Positions 12,388 through 26,100 of a stretch of 64,000 nt of DNA are shown piece by piece. The DNA lies in contig NC_057791.1 in assembly GCF_014905175.1 (NCBI RefSeq), positions 24,156,537-24,220,536 on the forward strand, read 5' to 3'. The translations under genes were made by a program, and so were the position numbers. The notes beneath the pieces are model-generated. The model was not told the DNA's origin. It saw nothing but the letters and a program-made list of their open reading frames with translations, and made no database searches. Source of the stretch: Aphidius gifuensis (taxonomy: Eukaryota; Arthropoda; Insecta; Hymenoptera; Braconidae). How positions within the stretch are numbered: the first letter of the stretch is position 1; the number at the start of each line of letters is the position of its first letter.

Positions 12388-12645
12388 AAAAATAAATTTT
12401 TCAAAAAAATCAAACACTATAAAAAGAAATAAAAATATAATTTATTAATGAAAATTTTAAGAAAAATCTAATTTAAAAAAAAAAAAGCCAAAGACTGTAA
12501 GAAATGAATATGAAAATAATAATAAAATTGTTAAATAGTTTTTTATGATTTTCATATTAAAAATTTATATATTTAAAAATAAAAAAATTAACAATATTAA
12601 ACTCGAATGGCACAAAAAAATTGATATGTCATAATTATCGGAATA
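12388..12645 (+). repeat. Repeat family R2, left-half copy
   Basis: About 255 bp that matches 13546-13800 in direct orientation with scattered differences. Landmarks are TCAAACACTATAAA, TAGTTTTTTATGATTTTC and AATATTAAACTCGAATGG. It stops at TATGTCATAATTA, where the other copy continues. Modular repeat C lies between the two R2 copies. Confidence 0.75.
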
Positions 12646-12696
12646 ATAGTATATTTTTTATTATTATATTAATGTTATATTTACAACTTTTAATAG

Positions 12697-13137
12697 AGTG
12701 AAAATAAAGTTTTATGAATAATTATTTTGGTAAATTTAATTTGAGATAATTTGGAGTAAATAAATTATAGTCAACAAGTAACGAGTCACCTAATGGTCAA
12801 GTGGGCAAGAGCTCTGCCTACTATGCTTGAGGTCTCGAGTTCGGATCCCGAGCTTTTTTAAAATATAGAGGGCAAGGCAGTTGATTACATTCAACTTCCC
12901 GAGTTTTTTAATCATAGTGTCATGGCAAATTTACTTCAAATCGCTCGAATAAATATATATTGAGAGTGAGTTTAGGACAAATACCCCCTGACATAAAACG
13001 AGCAAGGCAAAAGATCACCTTACTCGTTTTACGCTAGGAAGTATTTGACCCAAACGCCAAATACTTTTTTTTTTAAATACTATATTTTTTAGATACATTT
13101 AAATCACTTTTTTTATCACACATTTAAATTTGGACAA
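12697..13137 (+). mobile_element. Modular tRNA-like repeat, copy C (inverted relative to A and B)
   Basis: The tRNA-like part reads on the plus strand here. The A-box match is TGGTCAAGTGG (about 12794-12804), and the B-box-like GAGTTCGGATCC (12837-12848) lies in a possible T-arm bounded by CTCG and CGAG. The segment homologous to the A/B left end, with the hairpin, lies at 12979-13137. The right-hand segment lacks about 100 bp that A and B carry downstream of the tRNA-like part. The centre 12842-12978 is different again. It lies between two R2 repeat copies. Confidence 0.75.
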
Positions 13138-13307
13138 ATAAATATTCTACTAATATTACTGCCCAACTATATAAAATAATCTTACCCAAAAATACCATTT
13201 TGAAAAAAAATCCAAATCTATTATTAATAATGCACGTTGCAATGACTTAAATATATGAAAATTTTTATTGTCAATAATTTTCTATAAATTTAAATAATTA
13301 ATTTCAG

Positions 13308-13478
13308 GACCACAAGTCCAGACGAGAGCAGTGCTTGATGGTACTGCTGAATTACCATGTGACATTCGACCTCCTCGACCAAACGATTCACCGATTCTAT
13401 ATATTATTGATTCTGTTATTATTACTACTGTTTGTTTTGAAAATAATAAAAATAAAATAAGAAAAGACATTTACGCAT
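13308..13478 (+). pseudogene. Orphan Ig-domain exon fragment, sidestep-like
   Basis: After a good acceptor (AATTTCAG at 13300-13307) the frame reads GPQVQTRAVLDGTAELPC and then DIRPPRPNDSPIL. This is the start of an Ig V-type domain: first strand, the first disulphide Cys in ELPCDI, and the PP turn typical of Sidestep-family insect receptors. The expected V/I-LWY-K core with its conserved Trp is missing. The frame drifts into AT-rich sequence (YIIDSVII) and stops at about 13478. No partner exon is visible nearby. It could be a decayed duplicate exon or one exon of a huge-intron gene whose 3' part has mutated. The family call comes from residue pattern memory and is moderate. Confidence 0.5.
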
Positions 13479-13545
13479 AATATAGATGAGTTAATTTTTT
13501 TTTCTCTAAAATTATACATAGAAAAATGAGGGACAAATAGAAAGA

Positions 13546-14033
13546 AAAAATAAATTTATCAAAAAAATCAAACACTATAAACAGCAATAAAAATATAATT
13601 TATTAATGAAAATTTTAATCTAATCGGAAAAATCTAATTTTAAAAAAAAAAGCCAAAAACTGTAAAAAATAAATATGAAAATAATAATAAAATTATTTAA
13701 TAGTTTTTTATGATTTTCATATTAAGAATTTATAAATTTAAAAATAAAAAAATTAACAATATTAAACTCGAATGGGACAAAAATTAATATGTCATAATTA
13801 ATACACAAAAAAATTAGCAACATCTAGACAAAAAATGGCACTAAATATTTTTTTTTTTTCCAATTTTTATTTATCAAAAGTTAGAATATCAAATGAGCAC
13901 ACTCAGTGTCTTTAATTTATTAATTATTATTATTATCATTATCATTACTAATTTATACGATCATTAAAAAAAATAAAATCTTTTTTTTTTCATTAGTTTA
14001 AAAAATTTACAAGTTTGTATCCATTTTACCCCA
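13546..14033 (+). repeat. Repeat family R2, longest copy
   Basis: About 490 bp. The left half repeats 12388-12645 in direct orientation, and the right half repeats 3668-3918 in reverse. This makes it the most complete copy in the window. It is strongly AT-rich and non-coding, with no obvious terminal inverted repeats. The sequence around GACATATTAATTTTTGTC is common to all three copies. Confidence 0.75.
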
Positions 14034-14559
14034 GCTGTTCAACTGACCTCGAATATACCCTTGCATAAATGAATAAAAAAAAATCTAAAAATAAATTGTC
14101 ATTTAAATAAATTAAACCTTTTGGTCATTTATTTAAAATATTTAAAAAAAAAATTCTTTTAATTATAATTTGATTGACATTATGACATAATTATGAATTT
14201 TTTAAAATTAAAAAAATTTTAAAAATTGACATATTTATTTTTACAAATAAAAAATATATGAATATATTTATTTCGAGTAAAATTATTAAATTCTACTGAC
14301 ATTTTTCAATATATATTTTCAATTTTATTCAACTTTATTTACGTCCGTTAAATATATCCATAAACTCATCTGTCCTATCATCAAAAAAAATCTATTTTTC
14401 ACGATAAAAATGATTCAAAAAAAGATATATTAAATAAACATAAAAGCTTTAACTGGAAATTGCAAATGCTACAAAATATTAAAGTCAATACATAATTGAA
14501 TCAATGATAATACTTGTGCTAATACCCGACAAATATTAGCATCGTGAATAATAATGATG

Positions 14560-14940
14560 ATACTCACTTGTTTAATGGATTCACTGAATGTTTCATCTCC
14601 ATAAATCCTTTTTGTCACATGAAATGGTCTAATGAGTGCACCAGAGTGACCTTACATCTGGCTTGTGTATATACATTGGTCATTTTACCAATGTAACATG
14701 AATGTTGTAATTCGTGTGTGGATGAGTGTACCATTTGCATGGATTAGTAAACTTATTGAAAGGGGTCAAACAATCCACTAATTAGCCAAAACCCCAAACC
14801 CAAGAGATACTCTTGGTTGTCGTAGAGGTTTGTCTGTACACATTCAATGTGTACATAGGTAACATTTTGAAAACCGCGAGGTATTTCACCTTCAAAAACA
14901 TCTCTTGATCCACATTCACATACTCACAGAACATGAACAC
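14560..14940. other. GC-richer block with three perfect inverted repeats
   Basis: This block is clearly less AT-rich than its surroundings. It holds TACATTGGT/ACCAATGTA (14672-14680 and 14687-14695, 6-nt loop), CCAAGAG/CTCTTGG (14800-14806 and 14810-14816, 3-nt loop) and TGTACACATT/AATGTGTACA (14835-14844 and 14846-14855, 1-nt centre). On the minus strand an open stretch encoding ALIRPFHVTKRIYGDETF ends at a consensus donor (CAA|GTGAGT at about 14571), but a stop lies just upstream. It could be a structured RNA, a regulatory block or a transposon end. I do not recognise it. Confidence 0.5.
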
Positions 14941-17195
14941 ATATATTCTACTGTATTATACAACTTTTAACTTTGAAATCGCATCAAAATCCAACATTTA
15001 CCACTTAAACATTACGAGAGATAAACCAGTATATAATATATACATCCTGAAATGACATTGTTAAAAGTTAACTATACAAACATTTAACTAATTTACTTTT
15101 AAAAGAAAAAAAAGCAATGTTAACTTTTGCTTTTATAAAAATTAAATTATCAAATAGATTATTTACTTGGTTAAGTTAATTGTTGATGAAAGTTTTGATT
15201 TTTTTTCTTTGTTTCAACATTTATCTAGATAATTATTATTAGAAAATATATTTAGCAGCTTTTTTTTGGCTTAATTTATTTTGTAGATTGATTTTACATG
15301 TGGGAAAAAAAATTATATAAAAATTAACTAGTACACAATTGTAATTTCAATGGTAATACTCATTTATTATTATAAATAATAATTAACACTCTTTTCTAGT
15401 CACAGCAAGTGTTATATTTGTTTTTTTTTTTTTTCATCAAGATTAAATTCAAATCTACAAGTCAATTATCAACACTTTGCAATATATATATTTACCTTTA
15501 CTTGTAATTATTTAATTTTTTTTTTTTTTATAATAATAATTATGCAATTATTATTTGTTTTTTTTTCAATTTATTCATCGTGTGTTTTTTTGCATTCACA
15601 ATTTTTTCTTAAAAATAGAAACAACTATGTGGTTTATTTGTATTTTTTTAAATTATTTTATTTTTAAATATGACAGTTAATAATTCTTATTGGCAATTTA
15701 TATTTATATATTTTTTTTCGTTTTATTTATTTATTTTATTTTTTTTTATTTTTCATTATTTATTTATCGTTATTTTTATATTTACAGTTGTATAATCGAG
15801 CTGAAATAACATTTGCTTCGATACATCAAAATCCTTTATTTATTTTTTTTTCTGCTCAGACTTATCAACTTTTTTTTTTTTTTTCTAATTATTTTTTTCC
15901 TTCAATTATTTCTTAATTACGTTAATGAAAATATGACTCCATAGTACAGTTACAAAGAGAGATAATACATACATAAATTTATCCTTCTTTAACACAACAC
16001 TTTTTTTTTTTTCAAAATGTTTTTTTTTTTTTTTTTAAATACATTTTTATATAAAAAAAATTGTAAAATAATTTCTTTTCGAAAAAAAAAATTTAAAATG
16101 CTTTTTTCGATTTAAATATAAATCAATTATAATCAATTACAAAATATAAACACTAGAAAAAAAAAGATGCAGTATTTTAAACTGAAAAACAAAATAATAT
16201 TTTTTAAATAATAGAAATTTTTTTTTTTTTAAATAATAAACCTAAATGAAATTATGCTCAATAAATATGATTTTTTTTTTTCATCTCATTCAAATATTTT
16301 AGTGGACACAGTCATTACTAATAATCATTTATTTTTTTTATTTATAAACATTAAGCTTCTTTTTTTTATATTTAAAAAAAAAAAAAAAAAAAAATGTTTT
16401 TCTATTATTAAACATTAATAACTATTAATCATTGAGTTTGTTAAAATTTTTTTGTTTACATTTCTTTTTGTTTGTTAACTGTTTTCATTTATTTTTTTCT
16501 TTTTTTCTTACATCAGTCAATAATTGCATTAATACGGGAGGGGAGAAACAAGTATATCATAAACAAATAAATATATTTATAATAATTATTATTGAACTAT
16601 AACAATTGATTTATATTTAATTATTTGAAGATCATTTTACACTTATTATAATCAATTAATTATCCCTACACAACTGTTGTTTTATTATTATTTTTTTCCA
16701 TTTGTTTATTAAAGAAACGTTTAATCTTTTTCCACATATTTATTTATTTATTTTTTTTTTAACTATTTGTAACATTAATGTGTAAGGTTTACTCCCCCTT
16801 AATCCCGAATAATGCTATCTCATAAACTTTACAACTACATAATAAAAAGAAATGAAAAAAAAACAAAAAAAAAATAATAAAGAAAATTCCACTCACGCAT
16901 GTAGCAGTCGAAAATAATATATTTATCAACAAAAAAAAATTAAAATAATAATAAGCATTGATAATAATGAGAAGGAAAATAAAAAAAAAAAAAAAGAAAA
17001 TTATTGGAAAAATATTTTTCAAGTATTTTGTATTATCAATTTAATTAATTTAAATAGATTTTTTTATTTTACCTTACTTTGTTGTAATTTTTATGGTTTT
17101 ATTTTTGTTTATTTTAAATTAATCACTTGATTATTATTATTATGATAACACAGTCACTTAGATATTTAAAATATTCAACAAAATGAATCCACTAT
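14941..17195. other. T-rich low-complexity spacer and BIRC6 3' UTR
   Basis: Long T and A homopolymer runs, for example T runs around 15420-15435, 15890 and 16010-16035, and an A run at 16372-16393. The part next to 17195 should be the BIRC6 3' UTR, since that gene reads leftward. No coding frame longer than a T-run artefact and no RNA gene were seen. Confidence 0.6.
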
Positions 17196-20100
17196 TTATT
17201 CACAAACTTTTGATACCATTTTTTCCATTTCAACATCAGTATCAATGTCATGATGTACATGATTACTAGCACTTGGATTGTTGATTGATGTTATTGTTGT
17301 ACTGTTTGGTGTTGTTGATGTTGTTGATGTTGTTGGAGTTGGATTTATTGTTGAGCTTGTTAAAGAAATTGTACTGTTTGGTGTTGCTGCTGATGCTGTC
17401 ATTTCTAATGGTGAACCTGGTGATTGCAATGGCTCAGCAAGATCTTCAAGACCCTCTGGTGTCTCCAATTTATTTAATGCATCACGCAGTGATTTATAAT
17501 GTCTCTGAAAAATTCATAATTGTTATTAATATTTAAGCAAGATTTTGTTTTAATGTATAATATTTAAAAATATTTACCCGCAAAGCCAAAGCATTAACTG
17601 AACTATTTGATCGAGTTGATCGTCTGTCTGATCCATGTGATTCCATTTCGGATATCCAGTTTTCTAATTGTTGAACAATCTCATGTCTTTTTATCCAAAA
17701 ATGCGTGTAAATTACCTGAAAAAAATAAACATAAATCAATTAATAAACATCAAGACATATTCTAACAGTAAAAATGTATAATTAAAACGAAAAAAACAAC
17801 ATACCTCTTTAAAGCAAGGACAAGGATTTAAAATTTGGTCAAGCATTGCCCACTTGACAGTAGCCAGACAAACATTTGCATTGTACTCTTGACTAGATTG
17901 TACTCCACTTGAAGTGCCACGTGATCTTTCATATCCAGGTTCATTAAAGTAAGGCTCTGGTACCAAAATAAGTGACTGTATTGAGACTAAAACCTAAATA
18001 AATTACAAAAAATAAAATCGATTATTGCAAAACAATTACTTGAAATTAAATAAATAAATAATTGTATTTAAAAAAAAAAATACCTGAAGAAAACTACTTG
18101 TATGTGCATTCCATTTTTCTTCTGGTCTTCCATGCCATGTATTTAGTACACTGAGGCAAACTTTACCATCATTATATAAATTTGGATTAAATCTAACAGT
18201 ATGTCTTCCAGTTGTTTCAAGATTAATTAACATTGGACTATTTGGATAATCAGGTGGAAAATAAACATCAAATTGAAAACAACCATTAGCATATGGTGTT
18301 TCAGCTGGACCAGTTATTAATACTTTCATAATATCTAATCTATCAGCATCACAACGTACAAATACTGAACTACTGTATGATAATGGTAATGCTGTTGATA
18401 ATGATACTGTTTCTTGTGCTAAACGTTTAACACGTGTTGGATGACTACGATCACCAGCTGCTCTCATATTTGATTCAAAATGATATGATACACAAAATTT
18501 ATAACCACTACCATCTGAATTTTCCATAATCATTTCATATGTATCAAATTGTAAATTTTTCATAACTTCAAGATATCTTTGTTCAATTGTTTTTAATGGT
18601 ATATCTTGTATTATTGGACTTGGTCCAGCTAAATCTTCATCATGTATTATTAATCTTGATGTTGCATTTTGTACAATTGTTGCACTTTCTTGTATATCTG
18701 GTATTAATGTTGCTAAACCTTCATCTTGTTCATTATCATCTGGATATTTTGTTAATATTTTTGATTTACTACCACGTGTACGATTTATTTTATGTACATA
18801 TGTATCAACACATAATTTCATATTTAATAATAATGATACAATTGATGGATCATTTAGTTTTTTATTTTTAGGTAATAATAATGGTGCTAATTGTGGTGAT
18901 AATGCCATTGAACGTATCAACTGTAATATAGCACGATAAAGTGGTATATGTCTAGCCATATCAAGAACTGAATCATTTCTTAAATATGATGATAATGCTG
19001 GTAATAAACATGAACGTGACATTAGCTCAGAAAATGTTGTTGGTAAATCACGTTGTGGTTGTCCACCAAAATCAATATAACTTGCAATAACTTTAAGTAA
19101 TACTGTAACATGTTCTTCTTCTGATTTTTGACGTAATAATGCTTGTTCAACATTCCATGATTGTTGAGTTGAACCAGTACCAAAACCAGTACCTTTTGCC
19201 CAATATAAATGTGATTTATCATCACTACGTCCACCAATATTACCACCAGTACCACTTGTACCACCACCACCATTACCACTACTAGTACTTTGTCCAATAT
19301 TACGATGATCAATATCATTATGACCAGTTTGATGTGTAAATATTGCAAGACAATTAAGTAATAATAATACAGCACCAATTTCAATCATTGTTTTACGTAA
19401 TAATTGTCCATCATCTGTTGTTGGTGGTGTTGTTTCAAGTAATTGTTTTAATACTTGAAATGGTAATGTTGGTAATGATGTTGCTAATGATGAACCAAGT
19501 ATATCACCACCTTCACCATCATCAGTAACACCAAGTGCAAGACGTAATAAACATTGTGCTTGTTTACGATCTTTTAATAAAACTTCAGCATAACCAGGAA
19601 GACGTAAAAATAAACCAAATGCTGCTAATGAATGTAATGGTACATGTGGTATTGGTGGTGTTGTTGTTGTCGTTGTTGTTTTTGGTGAACTAATAATACC
19701 ACTCTCTTCTAAATCTTCATATATATCTTCAGTTGCTTCAACTTTAACCCATTCAGCATCATTTTGTTCTGGTGATGGTGATTTTTCAATAAATGATGTT
19801 GTTGATCTACCAGTATCTGGATAAACTAATGGTAAATGTTTAGCTAATACTGCTAAACCACCACCAGCTGAAAATACACCAAGTGCACTTTCAATTTGAC
19901 GATTATTTAATACAATATCATTATCATCATTTTTATTATTATCATCTTTATTATTATCTTTATTTCTTTGACGTAATACTAAATGTAAACATGGCTCTGA
20001 TAATGATAGACCATTGTCTTCACCAATTGCAAGTAATTGTGATATTGTTAATTGTGGTGGTAATGATGAATTTGGTCTTGATGAGTGAGTTAAATATTGT

Positions 20101-23100
20101 TGAGCCAATAAATTCATTGAGCTTCCTTGACTACTCATTCCACTTTTTGATGACGATGCAATACCATCTATAAAAAAATATATTTTATTAATTAAAATGG
20201 CTTATTTAATATTCAATATTTTTTTTTTTTTAATATATTAATTCAATGTGAAGATGCATGGACCCAGTGAACTAGCACAATTTACACACAGGCAGCAAGA
20301 AAAAAATAAAAATAATCAAGAGTAGCTATTTTTCATTTGCAAAAGAAGAAAGATAAAAAGGTTTTTCATATTTTTTTTTTTTAGTGAAAAAGATAAAAGA
20401 CAAATAACATTGTGAACCAAGAGGATTTGTGTCATCATACCCGAAACTAAACGGGATTTTCGCAAGATTGGTCCACGAGCCTGTGACCTATTTGATGCTT
20501 CCTTTGCACGTTTATCCTTGGCTGTATTTCCAGCAGCAACACTCAGTGCATCAACAACCAGTGCCATTCCAGATTCCCAAAGTTCACGTGAATGATTTAA
20601 TCCACTTGTATTTGTGTCATTCTCCTTATATGCATTGAGTAGCATCGAACTGAGCCAAGTACCTGCATTACCCCGAAGGTCATTTTTTTTTTCTTACTTT
20701 CTTTTCTTTCTTTTAATAATCAATACTTTTTCGATTTTTTTTTTTTAATGTTTCATTAATTTCCAAGGAAATAAAAAGAATAAACGATAAAAAAAAAAAA
20801 AATAAAAAAAATTGACAACTTTATGTTCATTTTAAAATCAAATATAAAAATAATTTTATTTTTTTTTTTCATTTTTTTTTAATTTAATTTAATTTCTATT
20901 TGAAAAACTATTCAATTCTTTTTTCGTTTAAATTTATTCAGTTAATTTTGTAATAAATAATTTATTAAATTCAAGAAAAAAAAAATTAATTATTAAGATC
21001 AATGTTAATATGTCTCGAAAAAAGGAATATTATTATTATTTTTTTTTTTTTTACAAAGCACAATGTGTGTATGTTAATAAATAAATAAGAAAAAATTAAG
21101 GTCCAAGATATATTCATGATGAATGAAATAAATAAATAAAAATTGAAATAAAAAAACTCACCAGAAACTTGTTGTAATAAATCAGCAACAGTTGTTTGAG
21201 TTGATATATAAAGTAATTGATGATAATGACCCAATGGATGAGCTGGATGTGGTGGCATTGATGGAATAGTTTGTGTTGCTGTTGTACTTGATACAGGCAT
21301 TGGTGCTTCAGATGTAACAGATACTAATATTTTTTCACCCTCAAGTAATAATTGTAATATTAAACGACGTGTAAAACCAGATATACCATGTAAATATCGA
21401 ACATTTTGTGTAACTCGTTGTTGAAGTATAACATTTGTCAATAATTCAGATAATAAATTTTGATTAATTGGATGACACCAGCAACATCTTGATAAAAATT
21501 TTATCATAGCACTTTCTAATCTGGCATATGATGCATTTATCCTAGCAAATGTTATTGATGGATTTTCAACTGGTCTATAGCTTAATAATGATGCCAATGG
21601 AAACCAAAATATACGTCCTTCTTTACCAAGCCAATCACGCATTTTTCCTTCTGAACAAATGAGCGTTAAAAATTCAAGTACAGTTGCAATACCATCTGGA
21701 TCATTCATATTTAAATAACCATTATTATCATTAGCAGATGATGATGATGCTGCTGCTGCGGATGATGATGATGCTGCTGCTGTTGTTTCACCAGCTTTAT
21801 CACTATCAGTTAAACCACAATTAGTTTTTAAATTTTGACGTAAATCATCATTATCGGTATTATCATTTTGTTGTCGTGCTTTTTCATTTTTACAAAAATC
21901 ATTAATTCCATTAATTAATATTGTTGGAAGACCAGAATCAATTAATTGTTGTATACCAGTTGATGAACGTGATGCAGCAGCAACAGTTAATAACTGTCCT
22001 TCAGTTAATTCAAGTAATTTACTATTATCCATTGCTTCATGAATAATAATTTTACCATCATCTGTTTGTCCTTCATTGTGTTTTTCATCATCAGATATTG
22101 ATGCTGTTGTTGTATTATTATTATTATTAATATTTGTTGTAATAATATTATGTAGCTTAACATATTGTAATAATTGTAAAAATAATGATGGACGTACATA
22201 ACAAAATGCACATAATGTTGCATCAATTGATAATTTTAATGCTGAATATGTATCAAGTTTTAATGTCCATTTGTATAATGAATTAAATAAATCATCAGTT
22301 AATAATAATTCTAAATTATATTGACGATTTTGTTGTTGTTCATGTGATTTCCATATTATTGTTGATACACAATGTATATAAATTGCTGGTGGACTAACAA
22401 TATTTGGATTAATACGATTTGATCTAGCAACACTATTCATTGCTGATGCATGAAGCCATGTTAATACAGCTGACACTCTTGCTTCAGTATTTGAATCTTG
22501 TGATGAGCATAATTGTTGTAATAATTCAACAACAAGTTGTACTGTTGAATTTTTTTGAAATGATGATAAACCTTGTATTAATGGTGCACATCTATTATTT
22601 AATAATAAACTTATTAATTGTAAACCAAGATCACGTGAATGTAAACCAAGTTGTAATAATACACGTTCTAAATTTGGTGTAAATAATGATGGTGCTGGTA
22701 GCAATAACATACTACAACATGCTTCAATAAGACCATCAACAGATGATGCTGAATTTAATACATTTTGTGTTAATGGTTTAGATAATTCAGATACACATAA
22801 ACATTGATGTACAAGTCTTAACCAACCAAGACTTGTTTTTGAAAATTGTTCTTCATCCATTGGTTCATTTCTTGATTTAATATCACCAAATGCTGTTGTA
22901 CCAAGTATTCTTATTTGACTTAAACTAATATTTGTTGAATCACGTGGTTTATACAAACGTACAAGTACAGATGTTGCAACTTCTGGTTGTGCTAATGTTA
23001 AACGTATAAATGTTAATCCAGCAGTTAACATTGGTGGACATATTGGTGTTAAATCTGAGCTACCTTCTCTTGATATTTCTAATGCAACTGCTGATGGACA

Positions 23101-26100
23101 TGTTGCTAATGATGATAAATGTGGTTGTAATTCAACTTCTTTTAATAATATTGCACATGGTAATGTTATTGTTAAATCAACCCATGCTTCACCAGGAAAA
23201 AAATGATATGACCATGCTGCTGTTCTAGCACGTCTATGTTGTGGTACACTATGTATTAATACATCAGCTGGTTCAACCATTGGTTTAACCCATGATATTG
23301 TACCAAGTGGAGCAAAATTTAATAAACCATCATCATATGTATCATTATTAATTGCTGTTGATGTTGATGCTGTTGTTGATGTTGTTGTTTTTTTATTTGA
23401 CGTTGATATTGCTGATGCTGTTGTTAAATTTGATGAATTTGATAAATGTTGCATTACCAATGCAATAACACCTGGTGTTGATACACCATTATTATTATTA
23501 CAACTTGTACTTGATTTAACCATATTTTCACATAATACTTTAACACCACCCATTGTTGTAAATACACTTAATGATGCTTCATTATCTAATACTTTTAATA
23601 TATACCATAATAATGATTCAGATAATTGCATAACACCCATATGTCTATTTGTGCCTGTTTGTTCATTTGATGATGATAAATAACGATACAATGGATTTAT
23701 AATTAATGTTGGATTTGTTGCTTTTTTCATAAGAGTTGTTAATAATTGAAATGTTGCATCTGATATTGATGCTGGTTCATTAAGTTCAGATGTACATGTT
23801 GTACTACTACCACCAATACCACCACCAATTGTTTCATCATTAAAAAACATTGCAAATGATGAACCATTACTATAACCAAGTGCACCAAGTAATCTCATCA
23901 TTGTTGGTTCATGTTGTAATACTGTATCAGCAACACATGGATATTTTGGTTTTATTATTGTTCCACGATTAATATTACCACCAATCATTGTTGTATTTTG
24001 TTGTTCAGCAACTTTACTCTCATCTGTTTGTGATGTTATATTTATTGTTGATGATGTTGATGATGATGTTGACGTTGATGCTATTGGTGTTGTTATTGTA
24101 TTGTGCAATCTTAATGATGAATCATTTGTTTCCATATCAATTGTATTATCAATAATTCTTGATGTTCTTAAATTTGGTAATGGTGTTTGTACAAGACGAC
24201 ATACTAATTTAATAAGTGCAACAACAAGTGTATCCCATGATGTTGGTCTACCTTGTCTTGTACTATTAATAATATTACTATTATTATTATTACAATTACT
24301 GCTATTACTACTACAACCAGCACCACCTAATACAGATGCATATAAACTACCAAAACCACTTGTTTGATTTGTATTATTATCAACAGCACCAGTACATTGT
24401 GCTCCAACTCTTGCACCACGTATATAATTTGATACAATTGAACCAACACATTCAGTTATACTCATTGCTGTACCAAGATCAGTATTTATAAAATTAAGAT
24501 TAATTAATGATGTTATTAATATACATTGTGCATCAAGTGGACCACGACGTGCAACTAATGCACCACCTGGTTGTACAAGTTGATAAACAACCCATAGTAA
24601 TAATTCTTTTAATGAATTACCAAGTATACTACCTGGTGTTATAACATCACAACGCATTTCAAGACGTACAAGAAAATCTTGTAATGCTAAACCAACTCTT
24701 GGACCAGCCATCATATATTGTTTATCACTTGATTCAACATTTAAACCATTACCAGATAATAATTTTAATAACATTGATCCCATATTACGATCTTTAACAA
24801 TACAACTAGCCATACCACCTAATAAACCATCAAGTGGTGTACTTATACTTGGATCAATATGATCATTTGGCATTGGTTCATTACTAGCAACAGTTAATGT
24901 TTGTAATGCTAAACACCATGCTCTTAATGATACACCTGGATTCCATAATAATGCTGATATTAAACCAGATATTGCTGTTGAACTTAATGGTATTATTGGT
25001 ATTAATGATGGATCAAATTGATTTGATGATGAATTTGTTGATGATGTACATTGTTCAATTGATGAATCTAAATTAAGTGTTAACCATAATTGTAATACAA
25101 GCTCTAAACTTGTACCTGAATTTTGTAATGTTAAATCAGTAAATATTTTATCAAAACAACGTGTTAACATTGCAACACTTGATGGTAATTGATCATTATT
25201 CATTCTCATATCTGTCCATGTTGAATTTCTTGCTGATGATGATGCTGTTGCTGTTGATGCTGAAGATGCTGTTGATGATGTTGATGGCATTTGTATTGTT
25301 GCATTTATACTTAATGGAAGATTATATGCACCAAGTGTTGAATATCTTCTAACAGCAATTTCAACTCCCATTTCAACTCCATACTCAAGTCTAGCATCAA
25401 GTGCCAATGATATACCTGAACTTGATGATGATGGTATTTTTTGTAATAATTTGCCAGCTTTAAGCATATTTTTACCACTCTCTAAAATATCATCAAGAAA
25501 TTCATCAAGTTCACTGTCATCTGATTCAAGTAATGATGGTAAATCAAAACCATTTGATTTTGATGTTGATGCTGTTGGTTGTTGTATTGTAATACTATCT
25601 TGTGTATCTTCATCACCTTCACCCTCAGCAAAACCTTCATCATTAATACCACTTGTTACCACATTTGATGGATTACCATTATTATTATTAGCACTAACAC
25701 TAACACCAACACTACCACTTGTATTATTACTTGTACCAGCAATTAAATTTAAATCACTATCACTAATAATTTGTGTTTCTTCTAATTCTAAATTTTCAAA
25801 TAAACCATCATTTGTATTTTGTATTAATGTTGTTGATGTTGATGTTCCTGTTGCTGTTCCTGTTGCTGTTGATGATGTTGATGTTGATGATGATTTTGAA
25901 AATAATCTACCACCTTCTAATAAATCTTGTAATAAACATGATATTGCATGTGATGACCATGCTGCATCAGTGCTACCAGTTGCTAATTTAATTAATTTAA
26001 ATAATTGTTCTTCACTCATTAATTCACCTAGTGTTATTATTGGTCTTGTTGATACAACAAGTCTTGCAACAACTTTACATGCCAATAAAAACATATCAAC

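Noticed and set aside
14560..14640. Minus-strand open segment ending at a consensus donor
   Set aside because: A stop codon lies a few codons upstream and no acceptor or start fits, so a coding exon is not supported.
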